This document shows, in pieces, positions 1 through 7,971 of a stretch of DNA of 13,498 bases. The position numbers and the translations under genes were made by a program. The number at the start of each line of letters is the position of its first letter. Positions within the stretch are counted from its first letter, which is position 1. The notes beneath the pieces were generated by a model, which was given only the letters and a program-made list of their open reading frames with translations, was not told the DNA's origin and ran no database searches. Source of the DNA: UBA11475 sp045593005 (lineage in GTDB: Bacteria; Bacillota; Clostridia; Christensenellales; Borkfalkiaceae); contig JAZNVV010000003.1 of NCBI GenBank assembly GCA_045593005.1, forward strand, positions 1-13,498, in the 5' to 3' direction.

Positions 1-208
1 GATTATTGATACAAAAAACATTAAAGATAACTTATTTATTGATAAAATAATAAAAAGCAACACGGAGTATACTTATACCGTATTGCCTTATTATGAATAT
101 AAAGATAAAGTTTATTTTGGAAAGGAAAAAATAATTTCAACTATTAAAACTAATAAAATTATAATTCCTGACGAGTGGTTAGATTTTATTGAAGATATTT
201 TTGATTAA
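1..208 (+). CDS. C-terminal fragment of an unknown protein (5' end outside window)
   Basis: An open frame enters from the window edge (first full codon at base 2) and ends at TAA 206-208, giving 68 visible residues. I do not recognise it. The fragment is rich in Lys, Ile, Asp and Tyr, has no obvious membrane segment, and ends in an acidic tail (DEWLDFIEDIFD). Its codon use, mostly A/T at third positions, looks like the rest of the window, which supports it being a real gene end. It converges on thiI, and the two genes share the palindrome TTAA at 205-208 as overlapping stop codons. No Rho-independent terminator is visible for it. The evidence for coding is the open frame plus context only. 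Confidence 0.55.
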   Translation, partial: IIDTKNIKDNLFIDKIIKSNTEYTYTVLPYYEYKDKVYFGKEKIISTIKTNKIIIPDEWLDFIEDIFD

Positions 209-1374
209 ATTTTAATAACTTCAATATTGCTAATTGCTTCAGCGATTAACCCTTCAACGTCAAGTTTTGATTCAGCATCTAATACTTTTTGTAAATTTGG
301 CTTAATTGCTGGATATTTTGGTAAAAATACCGTACAACAATCTTCATATGGTAAAATTGACGTTTCGTACGTGCCTATTTTTTCAGAAATATCAATAATA
401 TCAATTTTGTCCATCATTATAAGTGGTCTTAAAACAGGCAAATTTTCTATAACAGAATTTGAAGAAGTTATACTTTCAATAGTTTGACTTGCAACTTGTC
501 CTAAACTTTCGCCAGTAATTACGGCTTGTGCGCCTATTTTTTTAGATAATCTTTCTGCTATTCTCATCATAAAGCGACGCATCATAGTTATCATAAAAGA
601 TTCTGGACAGTTTTCGTGAATTGCCTCTTGAATTTTAGTAAATGAAACAACGTATAAGTTAATTTCGCCACCGTTATACTTTGAAATAATTTCAGCTAAA
701 TCAACAACTTTTTGTTTTGCGGCTTCCCCAGTATAAGGAAAACTTTGGAAATGTAAAGCGTCGATTTTCATACCTCTTTTAACGGTTAAATAAGCCGATA
801 CTGGACTATCAATACCACCTGATAACAATACAAGTCCCTTGCCTGCAGAGCCAACCGGCATACCACCCATACCCCTAATAGTTTCAGTATAAACAAAGGT
901 TTTAGCGTCCTCATCTTCTCTAATGTCAATATTTACGCAAATATCAGGGTCTTTAATTTTAACCTTTAATTTTGGCGCGTATTTAGATAAAATTTCGCCC
1001 CCCACCATTGCTGAAAATTCCGTTGAAGGGATAGGAAATTTCTTTTCAGCACGATTTGTTACAACTTTAAAAGTACCTGAACAGTCTTCAACTAATTGCA
1101 AAGCAGTTTTAATTATATCTTCAGGTGTGCTTTTGCATACTGATGCAAGTGAAAAACTGTATATTCCAGCAATCTTTTTAAGCCTATCAATAATAATATC
1201 GTAATCAAATTCTGAAAAATTTTCAATCATATAACGGCTATGACAAAGGGTGAAAGTGTGCTCGATATCTTTTAATGACCTTTTAATGTTATCAACTAAC
1301 ATCCTTTCAAAATAGCCTCTGTTTTTACCTTTAAGATGTATTTCGGCAAATCTAATAATAATTGCTTTATTCAT
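205..1374 (-). CDS. thiI: ThiI, tRNA 4-thiouridine synthetase (rhodanese-less form)
   Basis: The product is 389 aa. In this family the enzyme adenylates U8 of tRNA and installs sulfur to make 4-thiouridine. It also feeds thiamine thiazole synthesis in some bacteria. An N-terminal ferredoxin-like/THUMP region covers about residues 1-165. The PP-loop ATP-pyrophosphatase motif SGGIDS lies at 185-190. The conserved C-terminal PYEDCCTVF motif holds Cys346-Cys347, where the family's catalytic cysteine lies. The protein ends soon afterwards, with no rhodanese domain. Short ThiI proteins of this kind, as in Bacillus subtilis, work with a dedicated cysteine desulfurase, and one is encoded immediately upstream here. 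The start is ATG 1374, because AGGA at 1386-1383 precedes it at normal spacing and the protein then begins MNKAIIIRFAEIHLKGKN as in the family. A longer frame to 1434 runs into the desulfurase gene. No terminator follows. Confidence 0.95.
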   Translation of the reverse strand: MNKAIIIRFAEIHLKGKNRGYFERMLVDNIKRSLKDIEHTFTLCHSRYMIENFSEFDYDIIIDRLKKIAGIYSFSLASVCKSTPEDIIKTALQLVEDCSGTFKVVTNRAEKKFPIPSTEFSAMVGGEILSKYAPKLKVKIKDPDICVNIDIREDEDAKTFVYTETIRGMGGMPVGSAGKGLVLLSGGIDSPVSAYLTVKRGMKIDALHFQSFPYTGEAAKQKVVDLAEIISKYNGGEINLYVVSFTKIQEAIHENCPESFMITMMRRFMMRIAERLSKKIGAQAVITGESLGQVASQTIESITSSNSVIENLPVLRPLIMMDKIDIIDISEKIGTYETSILPYEDCCTVFLPKYPAIKPNLQKVLDAESKLDVEGLIAEAISNIEVIKI

Positions 1375-1379
1375 ATTAT

Positions 1380-2504
1380 TTATCCTAAAATATTTTTTAA
1401 TTTTAATACTGTATCGTTTAATTTTTGTGCACAATATAGCGCTTCATCAAGCGTAGTTTCGGTTGAAAAACTTATTCTAATTACACCGTCTAAAATTACG
1501 TTATCATATCCACACGCCTCTATAACACGGCTAAAACGGTTTTTTGAAGAACAAGCCGAACCGTTTCCAACAATAATGCCTTCTTTTTCTAAAGCGTGCA
1601 TAACAACTTCACCACGAACGCCTTTAGCGCTCACCGTTAAAATATACGGCGAAGAATTATCCCCTGAAATAACTTCAAACAAATCGCTATCAAGCGCTGA
1701 AATCATTTTATTTTTTACGCCTAAAATTTCGGCGTATTTTTCTTTTATGATGCTAAAATGTTCTTTTGAAGCGTATTCAAAAACCTTTATTCCAAATAAA
1801 TTTTCAGTACCACTTCTAAAGCCGTTTTCTTGCCCACCACCGTAAATAAGTGGCGATACGTTTAACCCTTTTCGTTTAATTAACGCGCCTGTGCCTTTTA
1901 AGGCGTTTATTTTGTGCGCGCTTAATGAATAAAGGTCAATATCATTAGAAATTCTATAAGGTATTTTGCCATAAGCTTGAACGCCGTCGCTATGGAAAAT
2001 AATGTTTTTATTTATTGACTTTATTTTTTTTGCAATTTTATTTATATCATTGATAGCGCCAGTTTCATTATTGACGTGTACGATAGAAACAAAAGTAACT
2101 TTATCGTTTGTTCTTATAAAATCGTATAATTTTTCTTCATTAACAGAGCCATCTTTGTTTAAGTCAATAAATTCAGTAGTTATTCCCCTATTTTTTAATT
2201 CATTAAAAGACTTAAATACTGCAGAGTGTTCCCCTTTAGACGTTACAAAAACGCCCCTTTTTACAGTACAAAAAATAGCTTGATTATCGGCTTCAGACCC
2301 ACAAGAATTAAATATAACCTCGTGATTTAACGAACCTAAAGTTTGTAAAATATAATTTTTTGCTGATTTTATTTCTTTTGAAGCATTTATCCCTTCGTTA
2401 TATAACGCAGACGGATTGTAAAACAAGTCTATATTAAACTTTTCAGCATCACGTAGTGCTGTTTTAGACGGCTTTGTCGTTGCAGCATTATCTAAATATA
2501 TCAT
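1380..2504 (-). CDS. nifS: Cysteine desulfurase (NifS/IscS class, likely ThiI partner)
   Basis: The product is 374 aa, a PLP-dependent fold-type I aminotransferase-like enzyme. It converts cysteine to alanine and carries the sulfur as a persulfide. The start MIYLDNAATT is typical. His93 (GEHSA) would stack on PLP. The PLP-binding lysine is Lys198 in SLSAHK. A GGGQENGFRSGTEN block lies at 222-235. The persulfide cysteine is Cys318 in NGSACSS, on a short class I loop. ATG overlaps the upstream stop codon as ATGA (2504-2501), so translation is probably coupled. thiI starts 5 bases downstream. In B. subtilis a desulfurase next to thiI (NifZ) serves 4-thiouridine synthesis, and I infer the same job here. 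No iscU or suf gene lies nearby, which argues against a general Fe-S role from this locus. The symbol is a family name only. Confidence 0.93.
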   Translation of the reverse strand: MIYLDNAATTKPSKTALRDAEKFNIDLFYNPSALYNEGINASKEIKSAKNYILQTLGSLNHEVIFNSCGSEADNQAIFCTVKRGVFVTSKGEHSAVFKSFNELKNRGITTEFIDLNKDGSVNEEKLYDFIRTNDKVTFVSIVHVNNETGAINDINKIAKKIKSINKNIIFHSDGVQAYGKIPYRISNDIDLYSLSAHKINALKGTGALIKRKGLNVSPLIYGGGQENGFRSGTENLFGIKVFEYASKEHFSIIKEKYAEILGVKNKMISALDSDLFEVISGDNSSPYILTVSAKGVRGEVVMHALEKEGIIVGNGSACSSKNRFSRVIEACGYDNVILDGVIRISFSTETTLDEALYCAQKLNDTVLKLKNILG

Positions 2505-3115
2505 TTTTTGTAATCTTCCTCAATAATATCTTTGCTTGTGTGTTTTACAATTTGCACCATAAACTTTTCCGTGCATTGTAATAAATAAACAGCGTGTTCT
2601 TCCCCAGTTTTTGATGCTATATAGAAAGCCTTTTTATCTTCACCAACGTTTTCATTAATTGTAAAGTTATATTTTTTAATTCCGTTTGAAGTTAAAATTT
2701 TTTTATAAGTTTCGCTATCAGGGTTTCCTATTTTATAAATGCTTAAATAAGGTATTTTAGCGCCGTATGCTCTATTTGACCTATTCAATATTTTAGTAAT
2801 AACAACCTTGTCCGAAGTTAAGGTGTAATCATATTCGGTTAAAGCCCTCTTTTTCTTCTTATTAAAGATAATCATAATAGTAATGCAGACAGAAAAATAA
2901 ATTAATAAATAGATAATATTTACAATAAAAAGTGGGTGCGAACAACTTAAAACGTTATACTGACCATTTTCCATTTGTCCTGCAATAGGTGCGAATAGTA
3001 TTCCTATAAATATTAAAGCAAACGCAGTATTTGAAATAATTGAATATATAAGACGCTTGCGATTGTGTTTTGTTAAGTCGGTATATTCAACCGATTCTTC
3101 AAAATATTCGTTCAT
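2501..3115 (-). CDS. Unknown two-helix membrane protein
   Basis: The product is 204 aa and I do not recognise it with confidence. A polar N-terminal stretch of about 20 residues is followed by a hydrophobic helix at about 22-44. A loop of about 17 residues follows, then a second helix at about 62-84 ending in NKKKKR. By the positive-inside rule both termini should be cytoplasmic. The remaining 120 residues look like a soluble alpha/beta domain, starting TEYDYTLTSDKVVITKI. The layout resembles small clostridial DUF families with two helices and a beta-rich tail (I thought of DUF6106), but I cannot confirm it. The start ATG 3115 has a strong site, AAGGTGA, whose first bases are part of the mutS2 stop codon. 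The stop TGA overlaps the ATG of the desulfurase. Its position inside the mutS2-nifS-thiI unit makes it a real expressed gene. Confidence 0.85.
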   Translation of the reverse strand: MNEYFEESVEYTDLTKHNRKRLIYSIISNTAFALIFIGILFAPIAGQMENGQYNVLSCSHPLFIVNIIYLLIYFSVCITIMIIFNKKKKRALTEYDYTLTSDKVVITKILNRSNRAYGAKIPYLSIYKIGNPDSETYKKILTSNGIKKYNFTINENVGEDKKAFYIASKTGEEHAVYLLQCTEKFMVQIVKHTSKDIIEEDYKK

Positions 3116-3124
3116 AAAATCACC

Positions 3125-5479
3125 TTATTTTAACGTTACGATAGTTACGCCTGATTCCCCTTCTCCATATCTACCTATTCTAAATTCGTCAACGTTTTTG
3201 TTTGTTTTTAGGTATTCCCAAACACCTTTTTTAAGCCTTCCTGTTCCCGTTCCGTGAATAATTTTAATTTCATTGATGTTATTAACAATGGCTTGGTCAA
3301 TAAATTTTTCAACCTCATCAACGCCTTCAATAACCGTTTTACCTAAAATATTAATTTCAGCCTTTGGCGCTGAACGTGTAACGTTTCTTGAAATTTTTGG
3401 TTTTTCCATAACGTTTTTCTTTCTGTTAAAAACGTCGGAAGTTTTAATAATTGCTTTTATATTGCCAAATAAAACTTCAATCGTGCCTTTTTTAACGTTA
3501 ATGTCGTTTACGATTGCCTCATTATTAAAAGATTTAACGTAAACGGTATCTCCTACCGATAACTTTTTTATATCAACAACTTTTAATTCATATGGTGAAA
3601 GTGGAATTTCCGATTCTAAATACTTGCTATCAGCAAGTTTATTTTTTAACGTTCTTGCCTCAATAAGTCCACCTGTTTCAAGTTCAGCTAATTTATACAT
3701 TTCTTCTAATTTTGAAATGATCGATTCAGCCTCCATCAACCTTTCAGAAACAATCTTTTTTACCTCTTGCTTTGCGGCAGATGTAATTTTATCCTTTTCA
3801 ATCTTAACAGCCTCTTTTTCGGCAAGAATATTCTTTAATTCCTCATCTTTTATTGCCTTAATATTTTCTAATTCTTCTTGAAGTCTTTCAGCCTCTTGCC
3901 TTGTTTCTTCAGCCTTTTTTAAGATGTTTTCAAAAGAAACTTTATTTTCAGATAATAACGACGACGCCCTTTTAGCAATTTTATCAGATAAGCCCAACCT
4001 TTTTGAAATTTCAATAGCGTTGGAACTACCTGGGATACCTATGTTAAGTTTATATACAGGGCGCAATGTTTTAATATCAAAATCCATAGACGCATTTTCA
4101 ATACGATTTTCGCTCATAGCGTATTCTTTTAAGCGTGAGTAGTGCGTCGTAATAATGCCATAAGCGCCACTATCGAGCAATTCTTCAATAATTGCTAATG
4201 CTAAAGCGCTACCCTCTTCAGGGTCGGTGCCTGCGCCTAATTCATCAAGTAAAACAAGTGGTTTTGACTGTAAATTATTGCAAAAATCAATAATATTTTT
4301 CATATGTGAAGAAAAGGTTGATAAACTTTGTTCAATACTTTGTTCATCACCGATATCACAAAAAATATCGCTAAAAACAGATAATTCACTTTCCTCTTCA
4401 CACGGGACGAAAATCCCACTCATCATCATTAACGTGAATAACCCGACAAGTTTAAGCGTAACAGTTTTACCACCCGTATTTGGACCTGTAACAAGTAATA
4501 AATTATAATCTTTACCAAGTCTGACGGTAACCGGAATAACTTTTTGAGTGTCAATAAGAGGATGCCTTGCACGCCTTAAATCAATAATACCCTTATCGTT
4601 TATCTTTGGACAAGTAGATTTTGTATAAAAAGCGTAAGTCGCCTTGGCATATGAAATATCTATATCGGTTAAAATTTCGCTATTATATTTTAGCGACTTT
4701 GAAATTCCTGCAACTTTAGTAGAAAGTTCTTGTAAAATGCGATAAATTTCGTTACTTTCTTCAATCAAAGCAGTTTTTAATTCGTTATTATATTCAATGA
4801 CCTGTTCTGGCTCGATAAATACCGTTGACCCTGATGAGGACTGGTCGTGTACAAAACCCTTAACCATACCCTTGTATTCACTTTTTACGGGGATAACGTA
4901 TCTATTCATACGCATTGTTACGACGTTATCTTGCAAATACTTATTTGAACCACGAATATAAGAATTCAATTTATCACGTATTTTAGCGTTTAGATTGCGA
5001 ATATTTTTTCTTATAGACGCTAATTTTGGCGACGCAGAATCAGCCATGGTGTCTTCGGAAACAATTTTAGAGGTAATTTCCTTTTCAAACTGCAAAAATT
5101 CAAATAAGCCACTTGCTAAATCACTTAAAAAAACAATTTCACTATCGTTTATCGTTAAAAAATTGTTTTTTACGATACGCGCTGATTGAAGGTTAGATGC
5201 AACTTCAAGCAACTCACCCATATTAAGCGTAGCACCTTTTTCTGCGCGCGAAAGGCTGTCGCGTATACTTGCAAAATAAGGTACGTTTGTTGCATTATGC
5301 GTAAATAATAATTTATAAGCCTCAACCGTTTTTGTTAAGTTATGCCTAACGTCTTTAATATCAGTATCTGGCCTTAAATTTAATATTAAATTTTTTGAAT
5401 CGTCTAAAACAGCGTATTTTGAAATTGATTGAAGTATTTTTTCAAATTCAAGCGCTTTAATAGATTTTTCAGATATCAT
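3125..5479 (-). CDS. mutS2: MutS2, ATPase with C-terminal Smr domain
   Basis: The product is 784 aa, full length for the family. MutS2 lacks the mismatch-recognition domain of MutS. It has been linked to suppression of recombination and, in B. subtilis, to splitting collided ribosomes. The core and lever region spans about residues 1-310. Walker A is GPNTGGKT at 332-339 and Walker B is VLLDELGAGTDP around 409-420. A HYSRLKEYA segment lies at about 446-454. A long charged coiled coil spans about 515-620, followed by a small beta domain at about 640-680. The Smr domain covers about 708-784. It has HGTGTG at 742-747, but INILG (709-713) stands where many homologues have LDxRG. ATG 5479 follows a modest GGTG site and a candidate promoter. 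In B. subtilis mutS2 also lies downstream of pheST, though with several genes between that are absent here. Confidence 0.96.
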   Translation of the reverse strand: MISEKSIKALEFEKILQSISKYAVLDDSKNLILNLRPDTDIKDVRHNLTKTVEAYKLLFTHNATNVPYFASIRDSLSRAEKGATLNMGELLEVASNLQSARIVKNNFLTINDSEIVFLSDLASGLFEFLQFEKEITSKIVSEDTMADSASPKLASIRKNIRNLNAKIRDKLNSYIRGSNKYLQDNVVTMRMNRYVIPVKSEYKGMVKGFVHDQSSSGSTVFIEPEQVIEYNNELKTALIEESNEIYRILQELSTKVAGISKSLKYNSEILTDIDISYAKATYAFYTKSTCPKINDKGIIDLRRARHPLIDTQKVIPVTVRLGKDYNLLLVTGPNTGGKTVTLKLVGLFTLMMMSGIFVPCEEESELSVFSDIFCDIGDEQSIEQSLSTFSSHMKNIIDFCNNLQSKPLVLLDELGAGTDPEEGSALALAIIEELLDSGAYGIITTHYSRLKEYAMSENRIENASMDFDIKTLRPVYKLNIGIPGSSNAIEISKRLGLSDKIAKRASSLLSENKVSFENILKKAEETRQEAERLQEELENIKAIKDEELKNILAEKEAVKIEKDKITSAAKQEVKKIVSERLMEAESIISKLEEMYKLAELETGGLIEARTLKNKLADSKYLESEIPLSPYELKVVDIKKLSVGDTVYVKSFNNEAIVNDINVKKGTIEVLFGNIKAIIKTSDVFNRKKNVMEKPKISRNVTRSAPKAEINILGKTVIEGVDEVEKFIDQAIVNNINEIKIIHGTGTGRLKKGVWEYLKTNKNVDEFRIGRYGEGESGVTIVTLK

Positions 5480-5506
5480 AGTACACCAAATATAATTATT
5501 TATATT

Positions 5507-5535
5507 ATTATATTATATTTTAAAGATTTTGCAAA
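5507..5535 (-). promoter_or_regulatory. Candidate sigma-A promoter for the mutS2 operon
   Basis: On the minus strand TTTGCA (5535-5530) and TATAAT (5512-5507) are 17 bases apart. Transcription would start near 5500, about 20 bases before the mutS2 ATG. The -35 match is only moderate and the region is very AT-rich (a second TATAAT lies at 5517-5512), so chance matches are easy. A promoter is expected here because a strong terminator lies immediately upstream. Confidence 0.5.
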
Positions 5536-5536
5536 G

Positions 5537-5564
5537 AAAAAACGGAAGAATTCTTCCGTTTTTT
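5537..5564 (-). terminator. Rho-independent terminator of pheST (perfect palindrome)
   Basis: A perfect 28-base palindrome has arms AAAAAACGGAAGAA and its exact complement. In RNA the central bases would open as a short loop, leaving a CGGAAG/CTTCCG core flanked by A and U runs. It begins two bases after the pheT stop codon, and a T-rich stretch follows on the minus strand. Because it is symmetrical it could also stop transcription arriving on the plus strand. Confidence 0.9.
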
Positions 5565-5566
5565 TA

Positions 5567-7969
5567 TTATCTTAATTCAGCGTTAACTTTTTCACGAAGA
5601 TTTTTCAATATATTTTGAACAGCTAAATCAATTTCTTCAATACCAAGTGTTTTGTCCATAGCATTAAATAATAAGTTAAATGCAAGGCTCTTCTTCCCTA
5701 AACCAATTTGGTCGCCTTTATATATGTCGAAAAGTTTAACGGTTTCAAGATATTCGCCTGCACTTTCTTTAATCGCCTCAATAATGCTTTCACATGAAAT
5801 TTTTTCGTCAACGATTACTGCTAAATCTCTTTCAATACTTGGGAATTTTGAAATAGGTTTAAATACCACTTTATCATTAAATGATTTACATAATAAATCA
5901 TATTTAATTTCACCAACGTAAACCTTTTTATCAATATCAAGTTTATCGGCAATTTGTGGCAATAATTCGCCAAAGAAACCTACGTTTATACCGTTCACGT
6001 AAACGAAAGCGCTACGCGTTGGGTGCATACAAGTCTTGTCGCAAACAACGTATTTAACGGTAGCATCAGGTGCAAAATTAGAAATTAAATCTTCAACAAC
6101 GCCTTTAATTGTGAAAAAGTCTTCTTCCGGTCCAAACATACCTATTGAAACGGTATTGTCTTCAGATGGAAGTTCTGTTAATGGCAATGATTTTGGATGA
6201 TATACTTTTGCAAATTCAAAAAGTCTACCCTCCATATTTTTTCTCTTAATATTACCAGCAACTATCCTACACATTGATGGAAGTAAAGACGTTCTCATAA
6301 CGGATAAATCTTCGCCAAGTGGGTTCATAATTTTAATAAACTTATATTCATCACTATTTTTGTCAAAGCCAAATAAATCGTATTCTTTTTCTGAAACAAA
6401 AGAGTAAGTTATAATTTCATTAAAACCATAGCCCGTTAAAAGCGTCTTAAAATTAGCGATTTTTTGTTGTTCACTATTAAGACCACCCATTGTAATTTTA
6501 GCCGTTTTAAGCATTGTTGGCTGAATATGTTCATAACCATATTCTCTAATAACTTCTTCGGCTAAATCAGGATAATCTTCAATATCGTCACGGTATAAAG
6601 GTGCTGTAACGGTTATATCATCACCGTTCGTTTCAACGACAAAGTTTAATCTTTCTAACACGTCTACAATTACGTCAGTCGGTACGGTAATGCCTAAAAC
6701 AGCATTTATTTTATTTATTGAAGTCTTAATAACTTTGTTTTCAACCTTTTCAAATAAAAGGTCATAATTATCTTCGGCAATTTCACCTATATTTAATTCA
6801 TAAACTAGGTGGAGCGCTCTTTTTAAGCCCATTTCAGCTGAATTTGCGTCGATACCTTTTTCATATCTTGACGACGAATCTGACCTTTGCCCTAACTGAC
6901 GTGAGGACTTCCTGATATTATCACGTGCAAATTTTGCACATTCAAAGATAACGTCTTTAGTCGTTTGTTTAATTTCGCTATTTAATCCACCCATAATACC
7001 TGCAAGCGCCACAGGTTTATTTGCATCACAAATAACTAAATTATTGTTATTAAGCGTAAATTCTTTTTCGTCTAAAGTAACAATCTTTTCGCCCTCATTT
7101 GCACGTCTGACGTTAATTTCGTTACCATTTAAGTCAGATAAGTCAAATGCGTGCATAGGTTGGCCCATTTCTAATAAAACGTAGTTAGTAACGTCAACCA
7201 TATTGTTGATGGATCTTAAACCTGCTGAAAACAATCTCTTTTTTAGCCATAAAGGAGATTCGCCAAGTTTAATATTTTTTACGTAATGCGCCATATATCT
7301 TGGACACAAATCAGGTGCTGAATTTGATACTTTAATCGTTTCTTTAGTAGATAAACCTTTTGTTGCAACAAAATCATAAGATGGTTCTTTAATCTTTTTA
7401 CCCAAAACGGCTGCAACTTCTCTTGCAATACCTAAAATTGAGTGGCAATCAGGTCTATTTGCTGTTACGTTAATATCAAAAATAACGTCTTCAATACCTA
7501 AAACCTCCTTTATTTCAGCGCCCAAAGGATAGTCTTCTTTTAATATAAGAATTCCGTGAACACTTGCGCCCGGATAAAAATCGTCCGTAATACCAAGTTC
7601 TTCACCCGAACAGAACATACCTTGCGACGGCAAACCACGGAGTTGTCCGTTATAAATATGTTCACCATTAAAAAGAGTAGAATTATCTAATGCAACAGGA
7701 ACGATAGCGCCTTCAAAAATATTCGTCGCTGCTGTAATAATTTGTAATTGACCGTATTTACCAGCATCAACTTGCGTTACAGTAAGTTTATCTGCATTAG
7801 GATGTTTTTCACACTTTAAAATTTTACAAACTACTATTTTATTAATATTTTTACCAAAATTTATAGTTTCTTCAACTTCCAACCCACACGAAAACAACTT
7901 CTTTTCAAGTTCACTTGCTGGAATATCTATATCTACGTATTCTTTTAACCACGATAAAGGTGCTTTCAT
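5567..7969 (-). CDS. pheT: Phenylalanyl-tRNA synthetase beta subunit
   Basis: The product is 800 aa, the usual length. With PheS it forms the cytoplasmic alpha2-beta2 enzyme that charges tRNA-Phe. The beta subunit carries tRNA binding and editing. The N-terminal EMAP II-like tRNA-binding domain spans about residues 40-150 and contains HPNADKL near 56. The B3/4 editing region (VTANRPDCHSILGIAREVAA and following) and B5 domain come next. A catalytic-like core follows, and the C-terminal ferredoxin-fold anticodon-binding domain fills about the last 95 residues (KFPSIERDLAVIVDE). ATG 7969 is preceded by AGGAGA (7980-7975), which overlaps the pheS stop region, so the two genes are co-translated. 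A strong terminator follows directly. Confidence 0.97.
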   Translation of the reverse strand: MKAPLSWLKEYVDIDIPASELEKKLFSCGLEVEETINFGKNINKIVVCKILKCEKHPNADKLTVTQVDAGKYGQLQIITAATNIFEGAIVPVALDNSTLFNGEHIYNGQLRGLPSQGMFCSGEELGITDDFYPGASVHGILILKEDYPLGAEIKEVLGIEDVIFDINVTANRPDCHSILGIAREVAAVLGKKIKEPSYDFVATKGLSTKETIKVSNSAPDLCPRYMAHYVKNIKLGESPLWLKKRLFSAGLRSINNMVDVTNYVLLEMGQPMHAFDLSDLNGNEINVRRANEGEKIVTLDEKEFTLNNNNLVICDANKPVALAGIMGGLNSEIKQTTKDVIFECAKFARDNIRKSSRQLGQRSDSSSRYEKGIDANSAEMGLKRALHLVYELNIGEIAEDNYDLLFEKVENKVIKTSINKINAVLGITVPTDVIVDVLERLNFVVETNGDDITVTAPLYRDDIEDYPDLAEEVIREYGYEHIQPTMLKTAKITMGGLNSEQQKIANFKTLLTGYGFNEIITYSFVSEKEYDLFGFDKNSDEYKFIKIMNPLGEDLSVMRTSLLPSMCRIVAGNIKRKNMEGRLFEFAKVYHPKSLPLTELPSEDNTVSIGMFGPEEDFFTIKGVVEDLISNFAPDATVKYVVCDKTCMHPTRSAFVYVNGINVGFFGELLPQIADKLDIDKKVYVGEIKYDLLCKSFNDKVVFKPISKFPSIERDLAVIVDEKISCESIIEAIKESAGEYLETVKLFDIYKGDQIGLGKKSLAFNLLFNAMDKTLGIEEIDLAVQNILKNLREKVNAELR

Positions 7970-7971
7970 AA

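Noticed and set aside
209..265. AATTGCT/AGCGATT inverted repeat as terminator of the plus-strand gene
   Set aside because: The stem is short and AT-rich with a G-U pair, and no T-run follows on either strand.
1375..1434. A 20-residue N-terminal extension of ThiI
   Set aside because: It runs into the end of the desulfurase gene. ATG 1374 has AGGA at the right distance and matches the family's N-terminus.
1336..1845. Long plus-strand ORF (169 codons) opposite thiI and the desulfurase
   Set aside because: It is antisense to two well-supported genes. Its translation is low-complexity with no recognisable domain, and no ribosome binding site precedes it.
4227..4508. Plus-strand ORFs inside mutS2, pheT, pheS and spoVAD
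   Set aside because: All are antisense shadows of conserved genes, with Ser/Phe/Leu-rich translations typical of reversed AT-rich coding DNA.
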